Assembly: GCF_002632485.1 (NCBI RefSeq)
Contig: NZ_NIBU01000035.1
Span: 1 to 36,546, forward strand
DNA length: 36,546 bases
Origin: Xenorhabdus innexi
Lineage (GTDB): Bacteria; Pseudomonadota; Gammaproteobacteria; Enterobacterales; Enterobacteriaceae
Reading direction: 5' to 3'
The notes beneath the pieces are model-generated. The model saw nothing but the letters and a program-made list of their open reading frames with translations, made no database searches and was not told the DNA's origin. Below are positions 26,218-36,448 of this stretch, in pieces. A program made the position numbers and the translations under genes. The stretch's first letter is position 1. Every line of letters begins with the position of its first letter.

Positions 26218-27036
26218 ATGAAAAAAAAACGCGCTTTCTTAAAATGGGCCGGTGGAAAATACCCCTTGGTGGATGATATTAAACGTCATCTGCCAGAGGG
26301 CGAACGCTTAATTGAGCCATTTGTTGGCGCAGGCTCGGTATTCCTGAATACCGATTATGATTCTTATATCTTATCAGATATCAATAGTGATCTGATCAAC
26401 CTGTACGACACGGTAAAATTTCGTGCGGGTGAATTCATTGATCATGTCCGTCCCTTATTTTCACCAGCATACAATACGTCTGAAACCTTCTATCGTCTGA
26501 GAGAAGAGTTCAACAAAAGCAAGGACCCATTCCATCGCAGCGTGTTGTTTCTGTATCTTAACCGTCACTGTTATAACGGCCTTTGTCGTTATAATTTACG
26601 CGGCGAGTTTAATGTTCCTTTCGGACGCTATAAAAAGCCTTATTTTCCGGAAGATGAGCTGTACTGGTTCGCTGAGAAATCCCAGAAGGCTACTTTTATC
26701 TGCCAGCATTATGAAGTTGCATTAACTAATGCCCCAAAAGGCTCCGTGGTTTACTGCGATCCTCCATATGCACCTCTTTCGGCAACAGCAAATTTTACTG
26801 CCTACCATACAAATAGTTTCAACCTGACAGATCAGGAAAATTTGTCGCGGCTTGCCTATAATCTTTCATTTCAACATGGCATCCCGGTGCTTATATCCAA
26901 CCATGACACACCGATGACACGTGAATGGTATCATCATGCTTCCCTTTACATTGTTAAAGCCCGCCGGACAATAAGCAGAAATATTCTTGCCCGCAGTAAA
27001 GTTGATGAACTTTTGGCGTTATACTGCCAGAAGTGA
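26218..27036 (+). CDS. dam: DNA adenine methyltransferase
   Basis: Dam methylates adenine in GATC and directs mismatch repair, replication timing and gene regulation. The 272-residue protein has the motif order of this class: AGGKYPLVDDIKRHLP (11-26), the AdoMet loop EPFVGAGSVF (33-42) and catalytic DPPY (181-184) followed by APLSATANFTAYH. The length is near E. coli Dam (278). The ribosome site before the ATG is weak, which fits the known low level of Dam. It follows damX by 84 bases and is followed by rpe. Confidence 0.97.
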   Translation: MKKKRAFLKWAGGKYPLVDDIKRHLPEGERLIEPFVGAGSVFLNTDYDSYILSDINSDLINLYDTVKFRAGEFIDHVRPLFSPAYNTSETFYRLREEFNKSKDPFHRSVLFLYLNRHCYNGLCRYNLRGEFNVPFGRYKKPYFPEDELYWFAEKSQKATFICQHYEVALTNAPKGSVVYCDPPYAPLSATANFTAYHTNSFNLTDQENLSRLAYNLSFQHGIPVLISNHDTPMTREWYHHASLYIVKARRTISRNILARSKVDELLALYCQK

Positions 27037-27093
27037 TTGAGGTTTCCAGCCCCTAAAATAACGGGGATAAACAATGAATTGGAGAAGAGAATA

Positions 27094-27768
27094 ATGAAGA
27101 AAGATTTTCTGATTGCCCCATCCATTCTATCCGCAGATTTCGCCCGTCTGGGCGAAGATACCGCAAAAGTGCTGGCTGCCGGTGCTGATGTTGTGCATTT
27201 TGACGTTATGGATAACCATTACGTACCAAACCTGACAATTGGCCCGATGGTCTGTCAGGCGCTGCGCGATTATGGTATTACCGCTCCCATTGATGTTCAT
27301 CTGATGGTAAAGCCTGTGGATCGTATTATCCCCGATTTTGCCAAGGCCGGTGCAACCTATATCACTTTCCATCCCGAAGCGAGTGAGCATGTTCACCGAA
27401 CCCTACAGCTGATTAAAGATCACGGCTGTAAAGCCGGTTTAGTCTTTAATCCGGCAACACCTCTCAGCTATCTTGATTATGTGCTGGATAAACTCGACGT
27501 TATTTTGTTGATGTCAGTGAACCCTGGGTTCGGCGGCCAGTCTTTCATTCCGGAAACCCTGCATAAATTGCGCCACGTCCGTAAAATCATTGATGAAAGC
27601 GGCTATGATATCCGTCTCGAAATTGATGGTGGTATCAAAGCCAACAACATTGCAGCAGCAGCTCAGGCTGGTGCAGATATGTTCGTTGCAGGCTCTGCTA
27701 TTTTCAGTCAGCCTGACTATAAAACAGTCATTGACGAAATGCGCAGTGAATTATCAACAGTGGCATAA
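27094..27768 (+). CDS. rpe: Ribulose-phosphate 3-epimerase
   Basis: Rpe interconverts ribulose 5-phosphate and xylulose 5-phosphate in the pentose phosphate pathway. The start at 27094 is chosen because GGAG lies nine bases upstream and the resulting protein, 224 residues, matches E. coli (225) and begins [15 protein letters not shown]. Other signatures are [30 protein letters not shown] and LEIDGGIK near residue 175. An in-frame extension to 27037 overlaps the last codon of dam and has no such site. gph follows 14 bases after its stop. Confidence 0.97.
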   Translation: MKKDFLIAPSILSADFARLGEDTAKVLAAGADVVHFDVMDNHYVPNLTIGPMVCQALRDYGITAPIDVHLMVKPVDRIIPDFAKAGATYITFHPEASEHVHRTLQLIKDHGCKAGLVFNPATPLSYLDYVLDKLDVILLMSVNPGFGGQSFIPETLHKLRHVRKIIDESGYDIRLEIDGGIKANNIAAAAQAGADMFVAGSAIFSQPDYKTVIDEMRSELSTVA

Positions 27769-27782
27769 CGACGGACAACGTG

Positions 27783-28487
27783 ATGAAAAAAAATGTAGTA
27801 AAAGCAGTACAGGCCATTGCATTTGATCTGGATGGAACGCTGGTAGACAGCGCCGGAGGTCTGGCAGATGCTTTGGATCAGGCCCTACTCGCCAAAGGCC
27901 TGCCCGCAGCAGGCAAAGAGCGCGTTGCTGTTTGGGTGGGTAACGGCGCGGATATCATGGTTGAGCGTGCACTGAAATGGGCAGCCGGAGAATTTACCCC
28001 TGAACTGTTCTGTGAAACCCGCAGTCTGTTCGATAAATTCTATGAAACTACCGTCACAACGGGCAGCAAACTTTTTCCTCATGTCAAAGAAACTTTGGCT
28101 GAACTGGCAAAACATAATTTGCCGATGGCGATTATCACGAATAAACCAACACCTTTTATTGCCCCATTGCTGGAATCTCTCGGCATCAGTGAATACTTTT
28201 CACTGGTACTGGGGGGAGACGATGTTAAACAGAAAAAACCGCATCCGGCACCACTGTATCTGACAATGGGCATGTTTGGATTAAATAAAGACGAATTGCT
28301 TTTTATTGGTGATTCCCGTAATGATATTTTGGCTGCGCAGGCGGCAGGTTGCCCTTGTGTCGGCTTAACCTATGGGTATAACTATGGGGAATCAATAGCA
28401 TTAAACCACCCGGATTATGTATTGGATAATTTTCCGGATTTACTACCAACAATTGGATTACCAACTTTGAACTTACAGGAAGCGTAA
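27783..28487 (+). CDS. gph: Phosphoglycolate phosphatase
   Basis: Gph is a HAD-superfamily phosphatase that removes phosphoglycolate formed in DNA repair of 3'-phosphoglycolate ends. The start ATG at 27783 gives 234 residues; a GTG one codon earlier is open too. The nucleophile motif [10 protein letters not shown] has Asp15 and Asp17. IITNK, a lysine in KKPHPAPLY and the acidic FIGDSRNDI complete the four HAD motifs. It sits between rpe and trpS, as in E. coli, and its stop lies four bases before the trpS start. Confidence 0.96.
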   Translation: MKKNVVKAVQAIAFDLDGTLVDSAGGLADALDQALLAKGLPAAGKERVAVWVGNGADIMVERALKWAAGEFTPELFCETRSLFDKFYETTVTTGSKLFPHVKETLAELAKHNLPMAIITNKPTPFIAPLLESLGISEYFSLVLGGDDVKQKKPHPAPLYLTMGMFGLNKDELLFIGDSRNDILAAQAAGCPCVGLTYGYNYGESIALNHPDYVLDNFPDLLPTIGLPTLNLQEA

Positions 28488-28491
28488 TAAA

Positions 28492-29526
28492 ATGAGCGAA
28501 CCCACAGCAGCGAAACCAAAAACAGAGAAACCTATTGTATTCAGCGGCGCACAACCCTCCGGTGAATTGACCATCGGTAACTATATGGGAGCGTTACGCC
28601 AGTGGGTTCAGATGCAGGATGAATATGACTGCATCTATTGTATTGTTAACCAGCACACCATTACCGTACGTCAGGACCCTGAAGAACTGAAAAAACGTAC
28701 GCTGGATACGCTGGCACTTTACCTTGCCTGTGGTATTGATCCAAAGAAAAGCACTATTTTCGTACAATCACATGTTCCGCAACATGCACAGTTGGCTTGG
28801 GCGTTGAACTGTTACACCTATTTTGGTGAACTTAGCCGCATGACTCAATTTAAGGACAAGTCTTCCCGTTATCCGGAAAACATCAATGCGGGCCTGTTTA
28901 ATTACCCAGTCCTGATGGCGGCTGATATTTTGCTTTATCAGGCTGATCAGGTTCCTGTAGGCATCGATCAGAAACAGCACCTTGAATTAACCCGTGATTT
29001 GTCACAACGCTTCAATGCACTTCACGGTGATATCTTCACTATTCCACAACCTTTCATTCCGAAAGAAGGCGCTCGCGTAATGTCATTACAGGAACCGAGC
29101 AAAAAAATGTCGAAGTCTGATGATAACCGCAATAACGTCATTGCCCTGTTGGAAGATCCAAAATCTGTCGCCAAGAAAATCAAACGTGCAGTTACTGATT
29201 CCGAAGAGCCGCCTCGTGTCCGTTATGATCTGGAAAACAAGCCGGGTGTTTCCAACTTGCTGGATATTCTTTCTGGTGTAACAGGCAAGACAATCCCTGA
29301 ATTAGAAGCTGAATTCGAAGGAAAAATGTACGGTCATCTGAAAGGTGCTGTTGCTGATGCTGTTAGTGAAATGCTGTCTGCCTTACAGGAACGTTTCCAT
29401 CATTTCCGTAATAATGAAGCACTACTTAACCAAATCATGGCAGAAGGTGCAGCAAAAGCACAGGCTCGCGCTCAGGAGACGCTAGATAAGGTCTATGAAG
29501 CTATAGGGCTTATTGCTCATCCGTAA
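28492..29526 (+). CDS. trpS: Tryptophanyl-tRNA synthetase
   Basis: TrpS charges tRNA-Trp. The 344 residues include the class I signature in the form [16 protein letters not shown] (19-34, TIGN for HIGH) and KMSKS (205-209). The N-terminal 13 residues before PIVFSGAQ form a short extra start compared with E. coli TrpS (334 residues). The gene closes the aroK-to-trpS series and is followed by a long hairpin at 29540-29578. A GAAGCG sequence precedes the ATG. Confidence 0.97.
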   Translation: MSEPTAAKPKTEKPIVFSGAQPSGELTIGNYMGALRQWVQMQDEYDCIYCIVNQHTITVRQDPEELKKRTLDTLALYLACGIDPKKSTIFVQSHVPQHAQLAWALNCYTYFGELSRMTQFKDKSSRYPENINAGLFNYPVLMAADILLYQADQVPVGIDQKQHLELTRDLSQRFNALHGDIFTIPQPFIPKEGARVMSLQEPSKKMSKSDDNRNNVIALLEDPKSVAKKIKRAVTDSEEPPRVRYDLENKPGVSNLLDILSGVTGKTIPELEAEFEGKMYGHLKGAVADAVSEMLSALQERFHHFRNNEALLNQIMAEGAAKAQARAQETLDKVYEAIGLIAHP

Positions 29527-29539
29527 TAGTGTTTTATAC

Positions 29540-29578
29540 ATGCCAAAGAGTGTCGTATCAGTGTTCACTCTTTGGCAT
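29540..29578 (+). terminator. Long hairpin after trpS
   Basis: A perfect 13-base stem (ATGCCAAAGAGTG with CACTCTTTGGCAT) around a 13-base loop begins 13 bases after the trpS stop. The downstream T run is missing, so it is either a weak terminator or a stabilising 3' end. Confidence 0.6.
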
Positions 29579-29881
29579 ATGATAACGCATAAGACACTCA
29601 TATTATTTCTTTATTTGTTCCCTGCCAATATAAGAACGTCGTGAGTCACAACGAGATAAATTAACTAACTCCTTATAATTGAAAGAAACATTATTAGTTT
29701 ATTTTTTAATCAGTATTTTTAACGGCTAATTATTACCGAATATTTATAATATTTGAAATTTCACTAAATTCATTTTAGTAAGAAAAATAACAAATTAAAA
29801 AAAGAGAATAAAATATAGGCGATTACTATAGCAATAATAAAAGCATAATTATCACCTATTATAAAAATTTCAATAAATTAA
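29579..29881. other. AT-rich gene-free spacer
   Basis: About 300 very AT-rich bases separate trpS and yiiM, two convergent genes. No ORF, repeat or terminator beyond the trpS hairpin stands out. I see nothing functional in it. Confidence 0.4.
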
Positions 29882-30553
29882 TCAGCTATGAAATAAACGC
29901 CGGTTAAAATCCTCAATTTTTCCATGCAATATCCGCTTTTGCATCGTCAGGTTCCAGCTGGCTGATAGCCCGGCAGCCCCCATTAAACGACGATATTGTT
30001 CTGCATCAAATGGGCTATGAAAAGCGATGGAAATAGCTTCTTTCACAGAAACATCACTATTACGACTAAGAAGTTTTATTGGCTCCCCCGCATACGTTAC
30101 ACCTGAAGAGATAACCCGGTATAACCAACCACAGTAGCCTCTATCCTGCATTATGGCCGCGAAATTCTCAATACCGGTAACGCTATTAAGTTTATAACAA
30201 GGAGAACGAGGCTGCGTTATCTGGATAATTGCTTCTCCCCACTGGAAAATATCTCCGATATAAGTATTCTCTTCTGTCATCCCTTCCGTCGATATATTTT
30301 CACCAAATAATGGTGGTACAAATAATTCTGTTAATTCAGGGAATTGCCTTTTCCAAAATAGATAATGTTCCATAGGATAATGGCAAAGTGCACGATCAGG
30401 CCCGCCATGATAACGGGATTCAGCCTGTTCATCACCTTCCAGACCAAGAGAAGTAAGCTGTAAAAGACCATTTACCAATAGCTTGTTAATCGCACTGATA
30501 CCATACTTTTCGGAAGATATTATTTTGCCTCGATACACCTGTGGGTAATACAT
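29882..30553 (-). CDS. yiiM: YiiM-like MOSC-domain protein (6-hydroxylaminopurine detoxification)
   Basis: The MOSC domain carries a molybdenum cofactor; E. coli YiiM reduces toxic N-hydroxylated bases such as 6-hydroxylaminopurine. The protein closely follows E. coli YiiM: GLEGDEQAESRYHGGPDRALCHYP (about 37-60), LFGENIST (about 82-89), QPRSPCYKLN with the conserved cysteine that would bind molybdenum, and KIEDFNRRL at the end. The start at 30553 gives 223 residues against 224 and sits eight bases after AAGGAG; the ATG two codons upstream is too close to that site, and the longer open frame to 30610 is unsupported. It is preceded by a hairpin at 30617-30642. Confidence 0.92.
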   Translation of the reverse strand: MYYPQVYRGKIISSEKYGISAINKLLVNGLLQLTSLGLEGDEQAESRYHGGPDRALCHYPMEHYLFWKRQFPELTELFVPPLFGENISTEGMTEENTYIGDIFQWGEAIIQITQPRSPCYKLNSVTGIENFAAIMQDRGYCGWLYRVISSGVTYAGEPIKLLSRNSDVSVKEAISIAFHSPFDAEQYRRLMGAAGLSASWNLTMQKRILHGKIEDFNRRLFHS

Positions 30554-30616
30554 TTGCATTTCTCCTTGAACGACTATGCAAATACTATCCTGACTGAATA
30601 AACGCAGCAAGCGTTG

Positions 30617-30642
30617 CTCTGTGCCCTCTGAGGGGCACAGAG
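30617..30642. terminator. Hairpin between Exc2-like gene and yiiM
   Basis: CTCTGTGCCC pairs with GGGCACAGAG around a six-base loop. It lies just after the minus-strand lipoprotein gene and before yiiM. No clear T run follows, so termination may be partial. Confidence 0.55.
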
Positions 30643-30662
30643 GATTTGATCAACAGAAGGCA

Positions 30663-31088
30663 TCAATCCCGGCCTTCATAACCGTCCATGTAGGTAGCTG
30701 ATATTCCCTCAGACATGGCTTTGCGCCATTTTGGTGAAACGCTTTTGCTATTTTTGTAAGCCTTACCCGCAAAGTGTGATGTTCTTTGAATAGAGTTCAG
30801 AAATTCATCACTTTTTAAATAAAGTACGCGTTCCTGTGCCTCTTCGGGCGTTACCCCTGATTCCTTATCTTTTTTACCCATCTGCCAGAACTGCTCAAAA
30901 AGCGGCACAGAAAGTGTGATGCTATCGTATATTTGGGTTCTGAAATTGGGATCAAAGTCATCATTAGAGGCATAAACAAAATGCTTGGCATTGCGTTCAG
31001 CACTCGTTTTAGGCTGTGAACACCCAACTGTCAGTAAAGAGGATACGATAAGAGTTGTGGCCATCATGACCATATTCTTTTTTTTCAT
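30663..31088 (-). CDS. Exc2-like lipoprotein
   Basis: A 141-residue secreted lipoprotein: basic start, hydrophobic stretch (8-21) and lipobox LTVGC with Cys23 as the lipidated residue. The mature part begins SQPKTSAERNAKHFVYAS. The SAERNAKHF portion and the later GKKDKESGVTPEEAQE and MDGYEG ending resemble Exc2, the lipoprotein named from ColE1-type plasmids for entry exclusion, as far as I recall. Chromosomal Exc2-family copies are reported by annotation in related bacteria; their role is unclear. It lies 118 bases after sodA on the same strand, separated by the sodA terminator. The next residue after the lipid cysteine is Ser, which favours the outer membrane. Confidence 0.65.
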   Translation of the reverse strand: MKKKNMVMMATTLIVSSLLTVGCSQPKTSAERNAKHFVYASNDDFDPNFRTQIYDSITLSVPLFEQFWQMGKKDKESGVTPEEAQERVLYLKSDEFLNSIQRTSHFAGKAYKNSKSVSPKWRKAMSEGISATYMDGYEGRD

Positions 31089-31149
31089 TATGTGCCTTCA
31101 ATCGTAAAACGGAAAAGTGCCAGCCAATATAGTTGAAATTATGAGCAAT

Positions 31150-31180
31150 AAAAAAATGCTGGTCACTGTAGTGACCAACA
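31150..31180 (-). terminator. Terminator of sodA
   Basis: On the minus strand TGGTCAC and GTGACCA pair around a four-base loop and are followed by GCATTTTTTTATT. It sits 30 bases after the sodA stop, a clear Rho-independent terminator. Confidence 0.85.
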
Positions 31181-31206
31181 TTATATAAGAGAATGATTTT
31201 CAATAA

Positions 31207-31833
31207 TTATTTAATTTTTTCTTCGTAACGCTTTGCTGCTTCATCCCAATTTACGACATGCCAAAATGCCTTAATATAATCGGGGCGGCGGTTTTGGTAC
31301 TTCAGATAATAAGCATGTTCCCATACATCCAACCCTAAAATGGGATAGCCAGAAGTACCGGAAATATCTTCTCCCATCAATGGACTATCCTGATTTGCAG
31401 TAGAAACAACATCGAGTTTGCCATCAGCTTTAAGTACCAGCCAGGCCCAGCCAGAACCGAAACGGGTTGCCGCTGCCTGTTCAAATTTTGTTTTGAAAGC
31501 ATCAACACTACCAAAATCCCGTTCTATCGCTGCTTTTAAAACACCGGATAAAACCGTATTTAATTTCAACCCCTTCCAGAACATGCTGTGATTTGAATGG
31601 CCCCCAGCATTATTACGAATGAAAGTACGTTTATCAGCCGGAATGATATCAAGTTGCTGAACCAGATCATCAATGTCCAGCTCAGCAAGTTCAGGGAAGG
31701 CTTCCAGTGCGGAATTGGTGTTTGCAACATAGGCTTGATGGTGTTTGGTATGATGAATAATCATAGTTTGTTCATCAAAGTGAGGTTCCAGAGCATCGTA
31801 AGAATATGGTAAGGAAGGTAATGAATGACTCAT
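31207..31833 (-). CDS. sodA: Manganese superoxide dismutase
   Basis: SodA converts superoxide to oxygen and hydrogen peroxide in the cytoplasm. The 208-residue protein (E. coli 206) starts at the ATG at 31833, where GGAGAT lies upstream; an in-frame ATG at 31860 has no such site. Metal ligands are visible: His27 in [10 protein letters not shown], a His in [12 protein letters not shown], and Asp and His in [28 protein letters not shown] supports the Mn rather than the Fe type. A Fur-like site lies about 100 bases upstream, fitting the known iron repression of sodA, and acs is divergent. Confidence 0.97.
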   Translation of the reverse strand: MSHSLPSLPYSYDALEPHFDEQTMIIHHTKHHQAYVANTNSALEAFPELAELDIDDLVQQLDIIPADKRTFIRNNAGGHSNHSMFWKGLKLNTVLSGVLKAAIERDFGSVDAFKTKFEQAAATRFGSGWAWLVLKADGKLDVVSTANQDSPLMGEDISGTSGYPILGLDVWEHAYYLKYQNRRPDYIKAFWHVVNWDEAAKRYEEKIK

Positions 31834-32223
31834 ATCAAATCTCCAGTGGTTTAAAAACATACACCCTTTATTTATTGGGGATGAAGATCACACCTTGTAA
31901 GCAACAGGATTATTATAGTGAATCAAACACTAATGCAAATGATTATCAATTCCATATTGTCGCTGTGGTTTCCTTTCCTTTTGTGTTTAATCTATAAATA
32001 AGAATAAATAACCAAATGAAATCCATTGGTTAGTTAGTTTTCCCAAAAATCAGGCAATTAATAACAATATATTTTATACAAATACACAGCATTAAATGTT
32101 CAATTCATAAAATCCATTCTCTCTATTGCGTGATCTTCCGCGCAAAAAAGAAACAAAAATTCTTCTTACACTTTAGTTAACCTTGTTTTGACATAGTATT
32201 AACAATTGCAAGGAGATAAAAAT
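31834..32223. other. Divergent sodA/acs promoter region
   Basis: About 390 AT-rich bases carry control sequences for both genes. The Fur-like site belongs to sodA. The acs ribosome site AAGGAGAT is at 32210-32217. I could not place a Crp site with confidence. A plus-strand frame 31806-31997 overlies sodA control sequence and is not supported as a gene. Confidence 0.5.
31934..31948. promoter_or_regulatory. Fur-box-like site upstream of sodA
   Basis: TGCAAATGATTATCA matches 12 of the 14 informative positions of the TGATAATNATTATCA Fur core. It lies about 100 bases before the sodA start, a place where Fur repression of sodA is known in E. coli. The exact promoter is not resolved. Confidence 0.6.
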
Positions 32224-34179
32224 ATGACTCAAATAATTAAGCACCCTATTCCTGCTGACATTGCAGAAACAGCCCTGATAAACAAACAACAATATCTGCA
32301 AGAGTACCAACGATCACTACAGGACCCTGAAGGGTTCTGGGGAGAGAAAGGTAAAATTGTGGATTGGATAAGACCTTATACAAAGGTAAAAAATACCTCT
32401 TTCGACCCTGGGCATATCAGCATCCGCTGGTTTGAAGATGGAACACTTAACCTAAGCGCTAACTGCCTTGACCGACATTTGCAGGAGCGAAGTAATCAGA
32501 CAGCCATTATCTGGGAAGGGGACAACCCTGCTGAATCCAGACATGTTACATATCAGGAGCTATACCACGATGTCTGTCAGTTCGCCAATGTACTGAAAAA
32601 GCTCGGAGTAAAAAAAGGTGATGTTGTCGCTATCTATATGCCAATGGTGCCGGAAGCGGCTGTCGCCATGCTGGCCTGTGCCCGGATTGGCGCGATTCAC
32701 TCTGTAATTTTCGGCGGCTTTTCTCCTGATGCAATTTCCGGTCGGGTTATCGATTCAAATGCTAAGTTAATCATCACAGCCAATGAAGGCATGCGAGCCG
32801 GGCGGGTTGTTCCGCTGAAAAAAAATGTCGATGAAGCACTCAGCAATCCGGCTGTGAAAAATGTCACTAATGTCGTGGTATTCAAACGTACAGATAGTAA
32901 AACAAATTGGTATACCGGACGCGATTTATGGTGGCATGAGTTAACCAAGGAAGTTAATCCAGACTGCCCTGCTGAAGAGCTCAATGCCGAAGATCCACTT
33001 TTTATTCTTTATACCTCTGGTTCAACAGGTAAGCCTAAAGGTGTTCTCCATACCTCTGGTGGCTATCTGGTCTATGCATCTTTGACATTCAAATATACGT
33101 TTGATTACCGCCCCGGCGAAGTTTACTGGTGCACAGCCGATGTTGGCTGGGTGACTGGTCACAGCTACCTGCTTTATGGCCCGCTCTCCTGTGGCGCAAC
33201 AACCTTAATGTTTGAAGGTGTGCCAAACTACCCCGATGTGAATCGTCTCTGTCAGGTTGTTGATAAACATCAGGTAAATATCCTCTATACCGCACCAACA
33301 GCCATTCGGGCATTAATGGCAGAAGGGGATAAAGCCATTGAAGGAACCAAACGTACATCACTGCGGATTATGGGGTCAGTAGGTGAACCCATCAATCCTG
33401 AAGCCTGGGAATGGTACTACAAGAAAATAGGTAACAGTAAATGCCCTATTGTCGATACATGGTGGCAGACAGAAACAGGTGGATTCATGATAACACCACT
33501 GCCCGGAGCAACCGATCTCAAAGCAGGTTCAGCCACTCTGCCATTCTTCGGTGTAAACCCTGCAATAGTCGATAATACCGGAGAAACCTTGAGTGGTGAG
33601 TGTGAAGGTAATCTTGTTATTGCAGATTCATGGCCGGGGCAGGCACGCACGCTGTTTGGCGATCATGATCGTTTTGAACAAACCTACTTTTCTACCTTTA
33701 AAGGCATGTATTTCAGCGGCGATGGAGCCAGACGTGATGAAGATGGTTATTACTGGATCACTGGTCGCGTTGATGATGTCTTGAATATTTCAGGCCATCG
33801 TTTGGGAACAGCAGAAATTGAGTCTGCTCTGGTTTCTCATCCCAAAATTGCAGAAGCGGCTGTTGTCGGGATACCACACCATATTAAAGGGCAGGCGATT
33901 TATGCTTATGTCTCGTTAATTCATGGTGAAGAGCCTTCTCCTGACTTATACACCGAAGTCAGAAGCTGGGTTCGCAAAGAAATCGGCCCTATTGCGACTC
34001 CGGATATTCTGCACTGGACTGACTCACTACCCAAAACTCGCTCAGGAAAAATTATGCGTCGCATTTTACGTAAAATTGCTTCCGGTGATACTGGCAACTT
34101 AGGTGATACTTCCACTTTGGCTGATCCCGGCGTTGTGGAAAAACTATTGGAAGAAAAGCAATCTATAGTGATGCCTTAA
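32224..34179 (+). CDS. acs: Acetyl-CoA synthetase (AMP-forming)
   Basis: Acs activates acetate to acetyl-AMP and then acetyl-CoA, the high-affinity route of acetate use. The start at 32224 follows AAGGAG and gives 651 residues, one less than E. coli. The adenylate loop [11 protein letters not shown] (about 264-274), [28 protein letters not shown] and C-terminal [10 protein letters not shown] are all present. Lys609 in the last motif is the residue that Pat acetylates and CobB deacetylates in relatives. Upstream of yjcH-actP as in E. coli, with about 200 bases and a hairpin between. Confidence 0.98.
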   Translation: MTQIIKHPIPADIAETALINKQQYLQEYQRSLQDPEGFWGEKGKIVDWIRPYTKVKNTSFDPGHISIRWFEDGTLNLSANCLDRHLQERSNQTAIIWEGDNPAESRHVTYQELYHDVCQFANVLKKLGVKKGDVVAIYMPMVPEAAVAMLACARIGAIHSVIFGGFSPDAISGRVIDSNAKLIITANEGMRAGRVVPLKKNVDEALSNPAVKNVTNVVVFKRTDSKTNWYTGRDLWWHELTKEVNPDCPAEELNAEDPLFILYTSGSTGKPKGVLHTSGGYLVYASLTFKYTFDYRPGEVYWCTADVGWVTGHSYLLYGPLSCGATTLMFEGVPNYPDVNRLCQVVDKHQVNILYTAPTAIRALMAEGDKAIEGTKRTSLRIMGSVGEPINPEAWEWYYKKIGNSKCPIVDTWWQTETGGFMITPLPGATDLKAGSATLPFFGVNPAIVDNTGETLSGECEGNLVIADSWPGQARTLFGDHDRFEQTYFSTFKGMYFSGDGARRDEDGYYWITGRVDDVLNISGHRLGTAEIESALVSHPKIAEAAVVGIPHHIKGQAIYAYVSLIHGEEPSPDLYTEVRSWVRKEIGPIATPDILHWTDSLPKTRSGKIMRRILRKIASGDTGNLGDTSTLADPGVVEKLLEEKQSIVMP

Positions 34180-34226
34180 TAAATATGCCATAAGGCAAAC
34201 AGAAGACACATATAGTACATATGCAC

Positions 34227-34242
34227 GCCGCCGTAAGGCGGC
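34227..34242 (+). terminator. Hairpin between acs and yjcH
   Basis: GCCGCC at 34227-34232 pairs with GGCGGC at 34237-34242 around GTAA. TTGGTT follows, so termination is probably partial and some readthrough into yjcH-actP is likely, as these genes form one operon in E. coli. Confidence 0.55.
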
Positions 34243-34387
34243 TTGGTTAAACATCATCAAAAAATACAGAACTGTTCAGGGACGTGGCAGATAGTCATGC
34301 ATTCTCTCGAATGTTGCTGCTCCGTATCTGGCAACATTTATATGTTGTTTAAGGTTCGTCCTTTAATACCTAAAAGGAGATAGCCTG

Positions 34388-34699
34388 ATGAGTACCGATC
34401 TTTATCAAGAAATCGAAAACAACCCTCACTTTAAAGAATTAGTTGAAAAGCGTGGACGTTTTGCTTGGTTGTTATCTGCCATTATGTTAATACTCTATGT
34501 TGGTTTTATTTTCCTTATCGCTTTTGCTCCTGAGTGGCTAGGCACTCCTCTCTATGAAGGCTCCAGCATGACTCGTGGGATTCCTGTCGGTGTCGGTATT
34601 ATTTTTATTTCTTTCATATTAACAGGAGTCTATGTAATCAGAGCGAACGGTGAATTTGACCGTTTAACCTCAGTAATTCTCAATGAGGTGAGAAAATGA
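34388..34699 (+). CDS. yjcH: YjcH, DUF485 inner-membrane protein
   Basis: A 103-residue DUF485 protein with two membrane segments (about 27-49 and 59-81) and a charged start, [20 protein letters not shown]. It is nearly always found upstream of actP, and may assist the symporter or its regulation, but its role is not established. AAAGGAG precedes the ATG. It overlaps actP by four bases (ATGA), so the two are translationally coupled. Confidence 0.93.
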   Translation: MSTDLYQEIENNPHFKELVEKRGRFAWLLSAIMLILYVGFIFLIAFAPEWLGTPLYEGSSMTRGIPVGVGIIFISFILTGVYVIRANGEFDRLTSVILNEVRK

Positions 34700-36357
34700 G
34701 AAAACTTGTCCTATCAACAACCGCACTATTTTCTTCCCTCTACCCCATTTTCACTCAAGCAGATACCATTTCAGGTAATGTAGAAAAACACCCTTTGAAT
34801 ATGCAGGCAATTATCATGTTCCTGTTATTCGTCGGGTTCACACTTTACATCACTTATTGGGCATCAAAACGGACAATTTCACGTTCAGATTACTATACTG
34901 CGGGTGGGCGGATCACTGGCTTCCAAAATGGTATGGCAATCGCTGGTGATTACATGTCTGCTGCATCATTTTTGGGAATTTCAGCGCTGGTTTATACCTC
35001 CGGCTATGATGGCCTCATTTACTCCATTGGTTTCCTTGTCGGCTGGCCAATAATTCTGTTCCTCATCGCTGAAAGATTAAGAAATCTGGGACGCTATACA
35101 TTCGCTGATGTTGCTTCTTACCGACTAAAACAGCGTCCAATCCGTACGTTATCAGCAGTGGGATCTCTGGTTGTTGTTGCGTTATACCTGATTGCACAGA
35201 TGGTTGGAGCCGGAAAGCTCATCGAGTTGTTATTCGGACTAAATTACTACATCGCTGTTGTTTTAGTGGGTATTTTGATGGTTCTGTATGTGCTATTTGG
35301 CGGGATGCTGGCAACAACATGGGTTCAGATTATTAAAGCAATCATGTTACTGGCAGGGGCAACATTTATGGCTCTGATGGTCATGAAAGCCGTAAATTTC
35401 AACTTCAATACCCTGTTTAAAGAAGCCATTGCCGTTCACTCAAATGGACAAAGCATTATGAGTCCTGGAGGATTAGTTTCCGACCCTATATCTGCGCTTT
35501 CTTTAGGATTGGCATTAATGTTCGGTACCGCTGGTTTGCCACATATCGTTATGCGCTTCTTTACCGTTAATGATGCCAAAGAAGCACGTAAGAGTGTTTT
35601 TTATGCCACTGGATTTATCGGTTATTTCTATATTCTGACATTTATTATTGGGTTTGGCGCAATACTGTTAGTCAGCCCTAATGCCGCATTTAAAGATGGC
35701 ACTGGAGCATTGCTCGGTGGGACTAATATGGCAGCAGTTCACCTTGCGACTGCCGTGGGTGGTGATTTCTTCCTTGGATTCATCTCTGCTGTCGCCTTTG
35801 CCACCATTTTAGCTGTGGTTGCAGGATTAACACTTGCGGGTGCTTCGGCCGTTTCTCATGATCTCTATGCGAATGTGATCAAACAAGGTCAGGCAAATGA
35901 AAAAGATGAATTAAGAATTTCGAAAATTACGGTTATTTTTCTAGGTGTTATCGCAATAGGGCTAGGTATTTTATTCGAAAAACAAAATATTGCCTTTATG
36001 GTCGGCCTGGCTTTCTCTATTGCAGCAAGCTGTAATTTCCCAATTATTTTGCTGTCAATGTACTGGAACAAACTGACGACAAGAGGTGCATTAATTGGTG
36101 GATGGCTGGGACTAATAACAGCCGTTGTGCTAATGATCCTTGGTCCAACAATCTGGGTTAGCATTCTTGGGCATGAAAAACCAATTTATCCCTATGAGTA
36201 TCCAGCTCTATTTTCCATGATTGTAGCATTTGCCGGTGCATGGTTCTTTTCTGTCACAGATACATCAGAACAGGGTCAGAGGGAACGGGAAATGTTTCGC
36301 AGACAATTTTTACGTTCACAGACAGGAATTGGTACTGAGCAAGGAAAAGCACATTAA
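34696..36357 (+). CDS. actP: Cation/acetate symporter ActP
   Basis: ActP takes up acetate and glycolate with a cation in the sodium:solute symporter (SSS) family. The 553 residues include an N-terminal cleavable leader (about 1-21) and roughly 13 membrane segments. Typical SSS stretches are [22 protein letters not shown] (about 60-81), [15 protein letters not shown] (about 277-291) and a conserved [23 protein letters not shown]. The length is close to E. coli ActP (549). It ends 50 bases before the terminator that faces the 5S rRNA gene. Confidence 0.96.
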   Translation: MRKLVLSTTALFSSLYPIFTQADTISGNVEKHPLNMQAIIMFLLFVGFTLYITYWASKRTISRSDYYTAGGRITGFQNGMAIAGDYMSAASFLGISALVYTSGYDGLIYSIGFLVGWPIILFLIAERLRNLGRYTFADVASYRLKQRPIRTLSAVGSLVVVALYLIAQMVGAGKLIELLFGLNYYIAVVLVGILMVLYVLFGGMLATTWVQIIKAIMLLAGATFMALMVMKAVNFNFNTLFKEAIAVHSNGQSIMSPGGLVSDPISALSLGLALMFGTAGLPHIVMRFFTVNDAKEARKSVFYATGFIGYFYILTFIIGFGAILLVSPNAAFKDGTGALLGGTNMAAVHLATAVGGDFFLGFISAVAFATILAVVAGLTLAGASAVSHDLYANVIKQGQANEKDELRISKITVIFLGVIAIGLGILFEKQNIAFMVGLAFSIAASCNFPIILLSMYWNKLTTRGALIGGWLGLITAVVLMILGPTIWVSILGHEKPIYPYEYPALFSMIVAFAGAWFFSVTDTSEQGQREREMFRRQFLRSQTGIGTEQGKAH

Positions 36358-36410
36358 TGCTTTAATATAGTCAAAAAGCAGAGTTGAAATAGTATATTGA
36401 AAATGCAAAA

Positions 36411-36434
36411 AAGCCATCCGGTTAGGGATGGCTT
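36411..36434. terminator. Terminator between actP and the rrn operon
   Basis: AAGCCATCC pairs with GGATGGCTT around a six-base loop. Read on the minus strand it is followed by TTTTTTGC, so it is the end of the rRNA transcript; it may also stop actP transcription. Confidence 0.85.
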
Positions 36435-36448
36435 CTCTGGCTAATTGA

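Noticed and set aside
31806-31997. 63-codon plus-strand frame before acs
   Set aside because: It overlies the sodA start and the Fur-like site, with no ribosome site or recognisable product.
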